From an uncultured Christensenella sp. (GTDB taxonomy: Bacteria; Bacillota; Clostridia; Christensenellales; Borkfalkiaceae), in the NCBI GenBank assembly GCA_910578655.1, contig CAJTQE010000037.1:5028-16564 (forward strand): a stretch of DNA of 11,537 bases, given 5' to 3'. This document shows, piece by piece, positions 1-6,705 of the stretch. Below the pieces are notes generated by a model. That model had not been told where the DNA came from, made no database searches, and saw only the letters and a program-made list of their open reading frames with translations. The stretch's first letter is position 1. Each line of letters opens with the position of its first letter. The position numbers were made by a program, and so were the translations under genes.

Positions 1-1369
1 CCCAAAACGTCGAACCTTTTCCCACTTCGGAATCTACTCCAAAATCAAAAGAATGGTTTTCGAGGATAATTTTAACTATATTAAGCCCCAGGCCTACACC
101 TCTAACGGGACGGGAATGGCTTTCTTTAATACGGTAATACCTGTTCCAAATTTCCGGCAGGTCGTCTTTAGAAATGCCCTTACCCGTATCGCGAATCATC
201 AACTTAATTCTTTCGGCAGTCATATTGCTTTTTAAACTAACATATACGGTTTTATCTTCCCCCGTATAGTTAACGGCATTGCTTAAAAAGTTGTAAATTA
301 CCTGCCCTATCTTTTCCTCATCGGCACGGGTATACAAGTTCTGGTCTATGTCCACCAAAAACGTATATCCCTGCGTTTCCTGCAAGTATTCAAACTTATT
401 TAGCATACCGTAAAGGAATTCGGTTAAATTGAAAACTTTAAATTTGATTTCATCAAGATTAGAGCTTAGCTTTGAAACGTTTAAAACGTCGTTAACAATG
501 CCGGTAAGCCTGTCCGCCTCGTCGATAATTACCTGCAAATGTTTGTCGCGTTTTTCCGGATTATCACCTGAAATTTCGCGTATCATTGATGCGTATGCCT
601 TTATCATAGTAAGTGGGGTTTTCAAGTCGTGCGAAACGTTTGCAATAATTTCGCGCTGGAAATCGCCGCTTTTTTTGACTTCGTCGCGGACTGAGTTCAA
701 CGTATCCGATAGGTCGGCAAGTTCCTGATATTCCGCATTTGCAAAATTTGCGTCAAAATCCCCCTTAGAAAAAGATACCGCCGTAGACGACAAATTTTTC
801 AGACCGCTTGAAAGTTTTTGCGATACGTTATACGCAAACATTGCCGTTAATAAAAGTACGGTAACACCTACCGCAAGGAAATATATCAGCAATACACGCA
901 TAGAGCCTTTAATAATACCAAGCGAATAGCTTGCTATAAGATAACTTCCGCCGTTATATTCAAGCCTCGTAACGTAATTTAGCATATTATTTTTTGAATA
1001 AATTACAGGAGCTGTTTCCTTATCCTCTTTATTTAATCTGTCGATTATTTCCGATATTTCTCCGTTCCAAATAGTTTCGTCGGTTGGAAGCAATACATCA
1101 CCCGTTGGCGAAAGAACGAAAACAATAATACCATCCTGCCTAAGATTGCGGATAAATTCCGTCGCATCTTCACCGCCGTTTACAATACCGACAGTTTCTC
1201 TGCCTACGCGTACCAACCTTTCTTTTGCAGTTGAATGCGCCGAACTGTAGACGATTGTATAGCAGATAACCTCAAGCAAAATTATAAGCAATGTCGACAG
1301 AAGTAAAAAGTGCCTTAACAGAACCCTATTGATACTTTTAAGTTGATTTTTACTTTTTTTATACTTCAA
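1..1369 (-). CDS. Membrane sensor histidine kinase, partial at its C-terminus
   Basis: This is the sensor of a two-component system: it should autophosphorylate on histidine and pass the phosphate to the regulator encoded just upstream. About 456 residues are visible. They show TM1 (about 16-41), an extracytoplasmic sensor domain of roughly 115 residues, TM2 (about 155-180), a HAMP-like linker, the H box NVSHDLKTPL with His247, the N box NFLSNAVNY (about 358), the G1 box DTGKGIS (about 390) and the G2 box GVGLGLNIV (about 423). The frame is still open at base 1 after GKGSTFW, so probably only a few residues are missing. The start is a TTG at 1367-1369: the frame is closed by a stop four codons upstream, no ATG lies before the first membrane segment, and GGG sits 7 bases upstream. 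It overlaps the end of the regulator gene by 11 bases, which suggests translational coupling. The signal sensed cannot be told from the sequence. Confidence 0.93.
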   Translation of the reverse strand, partial: MKYKKSKNQLKSINRVLLRHFLLLSTLLIILLEVICYTIVYSSAHSTAKERLVRVGRETVGIVNGGEDATEFIRNLRQDGIIVFVLSPTGDVLLPTDETIWNGEISEIIDRLNKEDKETAPVIYSKNNMLNYVTRLEYNGGSYLIASYSLGIIKGSMRVLLIYFLAVGVTVLLLTAMFAYNVSQKLSSGLKNLSSTAVSFSKGDFDANFANAEYQELADLSDTLNSVRDEVKKSGDFQREIIANVSHDLKTPLTMIKAYASMIREISGDNPEKRDKHLQVIIDEADRLTGIVNDVLNVSKLSSNLDEIKFKVFNLTEFLYGMLNKFEYLQETQGYTFLVDIDQNLYTRADEEKIGQVIYNFLSNAVNYTGEDKTVYVSLKSNMTAERIKLMIRDTGKGISKDDLPEIWNRYYRIKESHSRPVRGVGLGLNIVKIILENHSFDFGVDSEVGKGSTFW

Positions 1370-2021
1370 ATTTATACCCTAATCCCCTTAATGTGACGAT
1401 AAATTTTCTATACTGCTTCAAGTTAGAGCGTAACATTTTGATGTGCGTATCGACAGTCCTGTCGTCACCGTAAAAATCAAATCCCCAAACATCCATTAAC
1501 AGTTTCTCGCGCGTGAGCGCTACACCCTTATTTTTTACAAAATAAAAAAGTATTTCATACTCCTTAGGTGTTAACTCTGCCTTTTCTCCGTCCACAAAAA
1601 CGTTACGTCCAACCATATCTATAGTAAGCCCTTCAAAGTTAAGAACGTCTTTATGCTCGTCAGTACCTCTGCGTTTTAATACGGCGTTAATCCTGGCCAT
1701 AACTTCCTTAGGCGAAAACGGTTTTGTCACATAGTCGTCAATGCCCATTTCAAAACCGAACAACTTGTCGTATTCCTCACCCCTGGCCGACAGCATTATA
1801 ACCGGTATATCTTTTATTTTTTTAATTTCCTTAACTGCCGAAAAACCGTCAAGGCGCGGCATCATAACGTCCATTATTATTATATCGAAATCGTTCTCAC
1901 GGCACATTTTAACTGCCTGCATTCCATCTGCCGCCTCAAACGCCGTACCGCCTTCAAACTCAACATATTCTTTTAGCACGCCGCGAATCATTTCTTCGTC
2001 GTCGACAATCAAAACTTTCAT
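1359..2021 (-). CDS. OmpR/PhoB-family response regulator
   Basis: This is a DNA-binding response regulator of 220 residues, the partner of the overlapping kinase gene. The receiver domain (about 1-115) has the acidic pair D7-D8, phosphoacceptor D51 in MDVMMP, S78 and K100 in TKPF. The C-terminal winged helix (about 125-220) has the family signatures TPKEYEIL, REKLL, RTVDTHIKMLR and the end LRGLGYKFEV. All residues needed for phosphorylation are present. The start is taken at the ATG at 2019-2021 because TAGGAG lies 7 bases upstream and the receiver domain begins there; the frame opens 11 codons earlier but that extension has no such site. It is the first gene of a leftward operon with its own promoter. 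Target genes cannot be deduced. Confidence 0.96.
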   Translation of the reverse strand: MKVLIVDDEEMIRGVLKEYVEFEGGTAFEAADGMQAVKMCRENDFDIIIMDVMMPRLDGFSAVKEIKKIKDIPVIMLSARGEEYDKLFGFEMGIDDYVTKPFSPKEVMARINAVLKRRGTDEHKDVLNFEGLTIDMVGRNVFVDGEKAELTPKEYEILFYFVKNKGVALTREKLLMDVWGFDFYGDDRTVDTHIKMLRSNLKQYRKFIVTLRGLGYKFEV

Positions 2022-2099
2022 TCGTATACTCCTACAAAATTCATTATCACACACGGCAATGAAAAATCCGTGAAAATTTTAAAATGTTTTTATAAAATA

Positions 2100-2128
2100 A
2101 GTTTACCATAAAAAATTTTTTTCGTCAA
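2100..2128 (-). promoter_or_regulatory. Sigma-A promoter for the two-component operon
   Basis: On the minus strand TTGACG (2123-2128) and TAAACT (2100-2105) are separated by exactly 17 bases, giving a predicted start near 2093 and a leader of about 70 bases. It lies back to back with the promoter of the rightward operon; the two -35 boxes are 14 bases apart. The -10 box matches consensus at 4 of 6 positions. Confidence 0.55.
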
Positions 2129-2142
2129 TATTAAAAAAACAA

Positions 2143-2171
2143 TTGACAACAACAAAATTATGCTATATAAT
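2143..2171 (+). promoter_or_regulatory. Consensus sigma-A promoter for the radical SAM operon
   Basis: TTGACA (2143-2148) and TATAAT (2166-2171) are both perfect matches with the optimal 17-base spacing. The predicted start is near 2178, which leaves a leader of about 105 bases before the ATG at 2283. A promoter this strong in front of a repair-type operon implies a repressor, and a LexA-like box overlaps the predicted start site. Confidence 0.87.
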
Positions 2172-2178
2172 ACAAATA

Positions 2179-2192
2179 CAAACAAATGTTCG
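2179..2192 (+). promoter_or_regulatory. Candidate LexA (SOS) operator
   Basis: The 14-base element CAAACAAATGTTCG matches the Gram-positive LexA pattern CGAAC-N4-GTTCG except for A in place of G at position 2. It begins 7 bases after the -10 box, where a bound repressor would block initiation from the consensus promoter. The match to the operator pattern and its place are seen directly; SOS control is inferred, and fits a gene pair thought to act in DNA repair. Confidence 0.65.
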
Positions 2193-2229
2193 CGTGTTGT
2201 AATTTCGGGTTTACAGACGCGGCAAGAGT

Positions 2230-2276
2230 AATCTTCCGCCGCTCCTATGCCATAACGGCGGAAGATTTTAATTTTT
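2230..2276 (+). terminator. Terminator-like hairpin in the leader (possible attenuator)
   Basis: A perfect 12-bp stem (AATCTTCCGCCG at 2230-2241 with its complement at 2256-2267) encloses a 14-base loop and is followed at once by a T-rich tract (2266-2276, interrupted by two A). It lies between the promoter and the start codon of the downstream gene, so it could end most transcripts early or be the end of a short leader RNA. No alternative antiterminator pairing was identified by eye. Confidence 0.55.
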
Positions 2277-2282
2277 AAGATT

Positions 2283-3533
2283 ATGATAGACGAAAACAAA
2301 CTTAAAATTTTAACTGAAAGTGCGAAGTACGACGTTTCCTGTTCGTCGTCCGGTTCAAAAAGAGCAAATAAAATCGGTGGAATCGGTAATGGTTCTGTAG
2401 GCGGAATTTGCCATTCGTTTACACCGGATGGCAGATGCATTTCGCTTTTGAAAATTTTAATGAGCAATGATTGTGTTTACGACTGCGAATACTGCCCCAA
2501 CCGTTGCAGTGCAGATACTCCTCGCGCACAGCTTACTCCGATTGAAATATGCGAGCTTGTAATAAACTTTTATAAACGCAATTACATTGAAGGTTTATTC
2601 CTCTCCTCCGCCGTTTTCGAAACACCGAACAGAACTATGGAGCTTTTAACCGATACGGTTGAAAAACTTAGAAACATATATCATTTCAACGGATACATTC
2701 ACTTGAAAGGTATACCGCACGCCGACGGGGATTTGGTACTGAAAGCAGCGCGCATAGTTGACAGAATGAGCTATAACGTTGAATTACCAAGCGAAAAATC
2801 TTTAAAGCTACTCGCTCCGCAAAAGACTAAACAAAGTTTGTTGCTGCCTATGAAAAGCCTTGACAATGCGATAGAATACGACAAGCAAAATAAAATACGG
2901 CACGGCAAAGTTTTACCCGCGGGACAAACTACGCAAATGATTATCGGCGCATCACCGGAACCTGACGGACAGATTTTGAAACTTACAGAAGCTTTGTACA
3001 GAACTATGAACCTGAAACGAGTCTATTACTCTTCATACGTTCCCGTTGTCCAAAGCAATAAATTGCCAGCTGTCGGCGCAGGACTTTTAAGAGAACACCG
3101 TCTTTATCAGGCGGACTGGCTTATCAGGTTTTATGGGTTCAATGTTGATGAAATCTGTGACGCAAATGAAAATCTTTCCGCTGAATACGACCCTAAATGT
3201 GCGTGGGCTTTAAGAAATATGCATCTTTTCCCCGTCGAAATCAATACTGCTCCGCTTGAAACTTTGTTGCGCGTTCCCGGTATCGGGGCGAAAAGCGCGT
3301 ACCGAATCACGGAAGCGCGAAGATATGCAAATCTTGATTTTGACACTCTTTCAAAAATGCGCGTTGTGTTAAAACGGGCAAAGCATTTTATAACATGCAA
3401 TGGTAAATTTTACGGTTCGGACAGTTTTGCACAGGTTAAGCATTCTCTACTTATCACAGACGCAAATAACGAACAGCTTTCAATGTTTTCAGAACCGTCA
3501 ACCGCGCTGTCCGCTCTTACAGGTCAAATATGA
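2283..3533 (+). CDS. Radical SAM protein of the UDG-linked DNA repair/modification family
   Basis: The 416 residues fit the 'putative DNA modification/repair radical SAM protein' family (TIGR03916-like, recognised from memory). The radical SAM cluster motif is CVYDCEYC with C64, C68 and C71, which should bind a [4Fe-4S] cluster for cleaving S-adenosylmethionine; C20, C43, C52 and C75 are further N-terminal cysteines. The N-terminal block KYDVSCSSSGS is a hallmark of this family. A helix-hairpin-helix near residues 325-347 (LLRVPGIGAKSAYRI) suggests DNA binding. No reaction is established for the family. The ATG at 2283 is the only reasonable start, since an in-frame stop lies at 2253 and the next frames lack the conserved N-terminus, but there is no good ribosome binding site. 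Its last four bases overlap the next gene (ATGA). Confidence 0.92.
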   Translation: MIDENKLKILTESAKYDVSCSSSGSKRANKIGGIGNGSVGGICHSFTPDGRCISLLKILMSNDCVYDCEYCPNRCSADTPRAQLTPIEICELVINFYKRNYIEGLFLSSAVFETPNRTMELLTDTVEKLRNIYHFNGYIHLKGIPHADGDLVLKAARIVDRMSYNVELPSEKSLKLLAPQKTKQSLLLPMKSLDNAIEYDKQNKIRHGKVLPAGQTTQMIIGASPEPDGQILKLTEALYRTMNLKRVYYSSYVPVVQSNKLPAVGAGLLREHRLYQADWLIRFYGFNVDEICDANENLSAEYDPKCAWALRNMHLFPVEINTAPLETLLRVPGIGAKSAYRITEARRYANLDFDTLSKMRVVLKRAKHFITCNGKFYGSDSFAQVKHSLLITDANNEQLSMFSEPSTALSALTGQI

Positions 3534-4261
3534 AAATCTTTATTACAGACGGTTCAGTCGAAGGTTTTTATGCTGCTGTTTTTGACGCCTATTTCGAAAC
3601 TGATTGCATTATTTCATCAGACAGGCATATTCAACTTGCGCTTGACAATCAGGTTGTAAATGTTGAAAAAAACAGCGAAAAATTCCTTCGTATACAAAAC
3701 TCTATAAACAGATACGACAAATATGCCGAAGACGATATTTTGCTTGCACTGCGTAGTAACGATTTGCACAAGGAACAAACGGCATTTAACTATATCAGGA
3801 AACTTTTTCAAACAAAATCACCTATACGCAAAATGTTAAGTTTGCAAGAAGTAATTGAACTTAACAATATTTTGTATAAAGTAAGGGGCGAAATACATAG
3901 ATTAAAAGGTTTACTGCGGTTTATGGAAAATGCTGACGGCATACTTTACGCCCCTTATACTCCGGACAACAATATTACCGATGTGTTAATGCGGCATTTT
4001 GCAGAAAGACTGAAAAATCAAAGATTTGTCATCCACGATTTAAAGCGCAAAATTGCAGGAATGTACAACGGAATAAATTGGGGAGTTTGTTACGTTGACG
4101 AAGTTCAGATATTCTTATCAGAGCACGAAAAAGATTATGAAAACCTTTGGAAGAAATATTACTCGGCAGTCAACATAAAAGAACGACCGCACGAAAAGCA
4201 AATGAAAGGTTCAATGCCTATACGGTATTGGAAATTTTTACCTGAAAAACAAAATGACTGA
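3530..4261 (+). CDS. DUF4130 (TIGR03915-like) partner of the radical SAM protein
   Basis: The 243 residues match the family called 'probable DNA metabolism protein', which is nearly always encoded next to the radical SAM protein found here. Recognisable blocks are the N-terminal TDGSVEGFYAAVFDAY, the central VRGEIHRLKGLLRFMENADG with YAPYTPDNNITDVL following, HFAERLKNQRFVIHDLKR, and the C-terminal PIRYWKFLPE. In some bacteria this module is fused to a uracil-DNA-glycosylase-like domain; here the protein stops after the DUF4130 part, so any glycosylase would have to be encoded elsewhere. It overlaps the upstream gene by four bases and has AGGT 5 bases before its ATG, so translation is probably coupled. 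No catalytic residues can be named. A hairpin terminator follows after 18 bases. Confidence 0.9.
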   Translation: MKIFITDGSVEGFYAAVFDAYFETDCIISSDRHIQLALDNQVVNVEKNSEKFLRIQNSINRYDKYAEDDILLALRSNDLHKEQTAFNYIRKLFQTKSPIRKMLSLQEVIELNNILYKVRGEIHRLKGLLRFMENADGILYAPYTPDNNITDVLMRHFAERLKNQRFVIHDLKRKIAGMYNGINWGVCYVDEVQIFLSEHEKDYENLWKKYYSAVNIKERPHEKQMKGSMPIRYWKFLPEKQND

Positions 4262-4279
4262 CTGAACTGCTTATTAGAT

Positions 4280-4312
4280 AAACCGCCGAAGAATCAACTT
4301 CGGCGGTTTTTT
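4280..4312 (+). terminator. Rho-independent terminator of the radical SAM operon
   Basis: A perfect 12-bp stem (AAACCGCCGAAG with CTTCGGCGGTTT) with a 6-base loop AATCAA is followed by six T. On the minus strand the same stem lies just past the end of the mrp gene (4316) but has a poor T tract there, so it may end that transcript less well. Confidence 0.93.
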
Positions 4313-4315
4313 ACA

Positions 4316-5146
4316 TCATTTCATTCTGCTGTTTATTTTATCAAAAAAAGTAGTAAGATAATTGTTTTGAATTTCTTCGATTTTTCCGCTGTCGGCAGCT
4401 TTGGTAAGGTCGGGGTCAATAGGAAGTTTGGCAACCGCTTTTATGCCGTGTTCAAGGGCAAGCGCATCCACTCCGCTATCACCGAAAACTGAAATTTTTC
4501 TTCCGCAAGTGGGACATTTGATATAACTCATATTCTCGACAATGCCCAAAATAGGCACGTTCATCATATTTGCCATATTTACAGCTTTCTGCACAATCAT
4601 TCCGACAAGGTCCTGCGGCGTAGTTACGATAATTACACCGTCAAGCGGAATACTTTGAAAAACCGTCAAAGGGACGTCGCCCGTTCCCGGCGGCATATCG
4701 ATAAACATAATGTCGACGTCATCCCAAATCACGTCCGTCCAAAATTGAAGCACGGTTCCCGAGATAAGCGAGCCGCGCCAAACAACCGGTTCAGCCTCAT
4801 CTTCAAGCAAAACATTCATAGACATAAGCTTAATTCCGGATTTTGACTTTACGGGAAGTATGCCGTCGCCATTGCCCGTCGCTCGGCCACATACGCCGAA
4901 CATCTTAGGAATTGACGGTCCCGTAATATCTGCATCCATTACCGCCGTTGACTTCCCACCGCTTTGCGCTGCCGACGCAAGCAGCGCACAAGTCATAGAC
5001 TTGCCTACGCCCCCCTTTCCGCTGACAACCGCAATTACCTTTTTAATTTTACTTTTCTTGTGCGGAGTTTTTATAAAACTTTTTTTATTGCGTGAAGAAC
5101 AATTTTCCTTACACGACGAACAGTCGTGAGAGCAATTTTCCGACAT
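4316..5146 (-). CDS. mrp: Mrp/NBP35-type P-loop ATPase, Fe-S cluster carrier
   Basis: A cytoplasmic ATPase of 276 residues that should bind and hand on Fe-S clusters to target proteins. It has the deviant Walker A motif GKGGVGKS (43-50), the switch region DADITGPSIPKMFG (71-84), Walker B-like FIDMPPGTGD (148-157), and the C-terminal CPTC (C211, C214) that holds a bridging cluster in the family. An N-terminal cysteine cluster (C5, C9, C12, C16; spacing CX3CX2CX3C) precedes a basic linker; this is common in clostridial members but differs in spacing from eukaryotic Nbp35. The ATG is backed by AGAGGT 8 bases upstream. It is transcribed alone from its own promoter. The Fe-S role follows from family knowledge; the neighbouring radical SAM protein is a possible client, but that is a guess from position. 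Confidence 0.95.
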   Translation of the reverse strand: MSENCSHDCSSCKENCSSRNKKSFIKTPHKKSKIKKVIAVVSGKGGVGKSMTCALLASAAQSGGKSTAVMDADITGPSIPKMFGVCGRATGNGDGILPVKSKSGIKLMSMNVLLEDEAEPVVWRGSLISGTVLQFWTDVIWDDVDIMFIDMPPGTGDVPLTVFQSIPLDGVIIVTTPQDLVGMIVQKAVNMANMMNVPILGIVENMSYIKCPTCGRKISVFGDSGVDALALEHGIKAVAKLPIDPDLTKAADSGKIEEIQNNYLTTFFDKINSRMK

Positions 5147-5178
5147 TTATATACCTCTTTTTTTAAATTCTATTATAC

Positions 5179-5207
5179 ATTTTAAAATATAGCCTTTAAA
5201 TTGTCAA
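5179..5207 (-). promoter_or_regulatory. Sigma-A promoter for mrp
   Basis: On the minus strand TTGACA (5202-5207) and TAAAAT (5179-5184) are 17 bases apart, with a predicted start near 5172 and a leader of about 25 bases. It points away from the SRP RNA promoter, 20 bases to its right. Confidence 0.75.
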
Positions 5208-5227
5208 TTAAAACCTTGTAAAGTTGC

Positions 5228-5256
5228 TTGCCAAACAAAACGTTTTCTGTTAAAAT
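5228..5256 (+). promoter_or_regulatory. Sigma-A promoter for the SRP RNA
   Basis: TTGCCA (5228-5233) and TAAAAT (5251-5256) are 17 bases apart, which places initiation at about 5263, exactly at the first base of the terminal helix of the RNA. Confidence 0.72.
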
Positions 5257-5261
5257 AATTA

Positions 5262-5531
5262 TACTGTGCTAAGTGGGGAGTTAGCGGTGCCCTGTACCTG
5301 CAATCCGCTATAGCAGGACCGAACGTCTTTCCCGACGTAATGTGTGGAAGGCTGCGCTTTATAAGGGGTGTTGATATCAAGGTCTTATGCAACCGAACGC
5401 TGCGAACCGTGTCAGGATAGGGATATAGCAGCACTAAACAGCTAATTCGGTGTGCCATAAGGTAGCTTTGAAGTAGCCACCTGTAAAGTTTACGCTTCGG
5501 CTCATTACGGCAAAAAAGACTGCACAGCTCT
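5262..5531 (+). ncRNA. ffs: Signal recognition particle RNA, large bacterial (Bacillus) type
   Basis: This is the RNA core of the signal recognition particle, which pairs with Ffh to target nascent membrane and secreted proteins. The Alu domain near 5267-5310 is strongly conserved relative to Bacillus scRNA, including TGGGGAG, TAGCGGTGCCCTGTACCTGC and AATCCGCTATAGC. The Ffh-binding helix 8 is at about 5410-5435: GTCAGG, the small hairpin ATA-GGGA-TAT, then AGCAGCA. The GGGA loop is a GNRA tetraloop. The two ends pair (CTGTGC at 5264-5269 with GCACAG at 5522-5527) as helix 1, giving about 265 bases as in Bacillus. In helix 5, CCGAACGCTG near 5393-5402 pairs with CAGC and TTCGG near 5439-5450, and CTTATG with CATAAG. 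Exact ends are predicted from the helix and the promoter. Confidence 0.95.
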
Positions 5532-5540
5532 TTAAAAAAT

Positions 5541-5576
5541 AACCGTCCGAACTTCGGACGGTTTATTTTTATTTGT
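5541..5576 (+). terminator. Bidirectional terminator between SRP RNA and the ABC exporter
   Basis: An 11-bp inverted repeat (AACCGTCCGAA at 5541-5551, TTCGGACGGTT at 5553-5563) forms a GC-rich hairpin once a few central bases open as the loop. A T-rich tail follows on the plus strand, and on the minus strand it is followed by ATTTTTT, so it can stop both the SRP RNA transcript and the leftward exporter operon whose last gene ends at 5569. Confidence 0.9.
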
Positions 5577-6705
5577 TGAACATTATACGTTCGCTTTTGA
5601 ACATAAAACTCAATGCTACAATAAGCGCTGCCGCAGCAACTAAATTTGAAATTATCGACAGAACAAACCCCAACGGCGAAATTGTAAAAGTCATTATAGA
5701 GGAGAACGCAAGTCCACTACCGAGCAACGGTATCGCGTACAAGCCTAACGATGGCGACGAAGTAAACATTGAAAATACACCCATTAATATTATGACTATC
5801 ATAAAAGGCGCAATTAAAGAGTTTGCCTCCTTTACCGTTTTGGCAAACGATGAAACTATTGCAAAAGCTGAAATAATTACAAGTACGACCGAAATAATCA
5901 GCGCGAACAGCATAAAGTAATCTCCGACGGAATAATAAGCAATTGTATCACCGGATACGATTCCGCCCATAAACTTCGGCAATGACAGAATCAGCCCGAT
6001 AAAACTTGATAGCCCGCTCAAAGTTGCAAAGCTTGCAAGGCTTAAAATTTTACCGAGTGCAATCTGCCACCTCTTAATCGGAGTGATGAATACTGTTGAA
6101 AGAGTGCCCCTCTCTTTCTCCCCCGCAATCGATTCGGGTGCAAATGCTATACAGCCTGACGCCAAAAGCGAAAACATCAGCATAGGCATAATCATAGAAA
6201 GAATTTTACCAACGGTCGCGCGGTCCTCGGCAAGGTTACCGTTTTCACCGCTATTGACCGTAAACGACGGCTTTTTAAACGATTCTAAAATACTGTTCAC
6301 AATTGCATACCCATTAGCAGAATTGTCGTTTGCCATATTGTAATAGACGCTGATATTAGGCACAGTTTCAGCATCTATATCATTAATAAAATTCTGAGGG
6401 AATAAAATTATAAGGTCAAGTTCGCCATCGATAACTTCCTGCTTTGCTTCGTCAACGGAAGCATACGGTTTCATATCAAGGGTCTGACTCAGAGTTGCCG
6501 AAAGAACCTCATCCTGCGGCATATTCTCAACATATGCGGTATATTTATAATTCGGGTCAGGTTGATTAACCTTTTCCATTACGGTACCCATTATTGTGTA
6601 CACCAAAAAAATCATAATGCCGGGCAGGAATATGGACATTACCATTCTTCTGTCCTTGAAAAAGCGAGCATATTCTTTCTTTAAAATAGTCAATATATTT
6701 TTCAT
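5569..6705 (-). CDS. NatB-like ABC-2 type exporter permease
   Basis: The membrane half of an ABC exporter, 378 residues. TM1 (about 21-42) is followed by a large extracytoplasmic domain (about 45-165), then a bundle of about five further hydrophobic segments in the C-terminal half; this is the ABC2_membrane_3 (NatB) layout. The cytoplasmic block PESIAGEKERGTLSTVFITP (about 190-209) is the typical contact region with the ATPase in the NatB group. Its start overlaps the stop of the ATPase gene as ATGA, with AGGTGAT just upstream, so both subunits are translated together. Bacillus NatAB exports sodium ions, but related pairs carry other substrates, and the substrate here cannot be read from the sequence. 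It is the last gene before the terminator. Confidence 0.92.
   Translation of the reverse strand: MKNILTILKKEYARFFKDRRMVMSIFLPGIMIFLVYTIMGTVMEKVNQPDPNYKYTAYVENMPQDEVLSATLSQTLDMKPYASVDEAKQEVIDGELDLIILFPQNFINDIDAETVPNISVYYNMANDNSANGYAIVNSILESFKKPSFTVNSGENGNLAEDRATVGKILSMIMPMLMFSLLASGCIAFAPESIAGEKERGTLSTVFITPIKRWQIALGKILSLASFATLSGLSSFIGLILSLPKFMGGIVSGDTIAYYSVGDYFMLFALIISVVLVIISAFAIVSSFAKTVKEANSLIAPFMIVIILMGVFSMFTSSPSLGLYAIPLLGSGLAFSSIMTFTISPLGFVLSIISNLVAAAALIVALSFMFKSERIMFNK

Noticed and set aside
2022..2054. Eleven-residue N-terminal extension of the response regulator
   Set aside because: The ribosome binding site TAGGAG lies within it, properly spaced for the inner ATG at 2019-2021, where receiver domains normally begin.
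2052..2072. Small hairpin (CACGG/CCGTG) in the leader of the two-component operon
   Set aside because: Only five base pairs with an 11-base loop and no T tract; too weak to call a regulatory element.
2090..2467. Open frame of 125 codons on the minus strand across the divergent control region
   Set aside because: It overlaps the promoters, the LexA-like box and the N-terminus of the radical SAM gene on the other strand, and has no ribosome binding site or known motif.
5204..5458. Open frame of 84 codons on the minus strand
   Set aside because: It lies antisense to the SRP RNA; the conserved RNA sequence and helices explain the region fully, and the peptide has no family resemblance.
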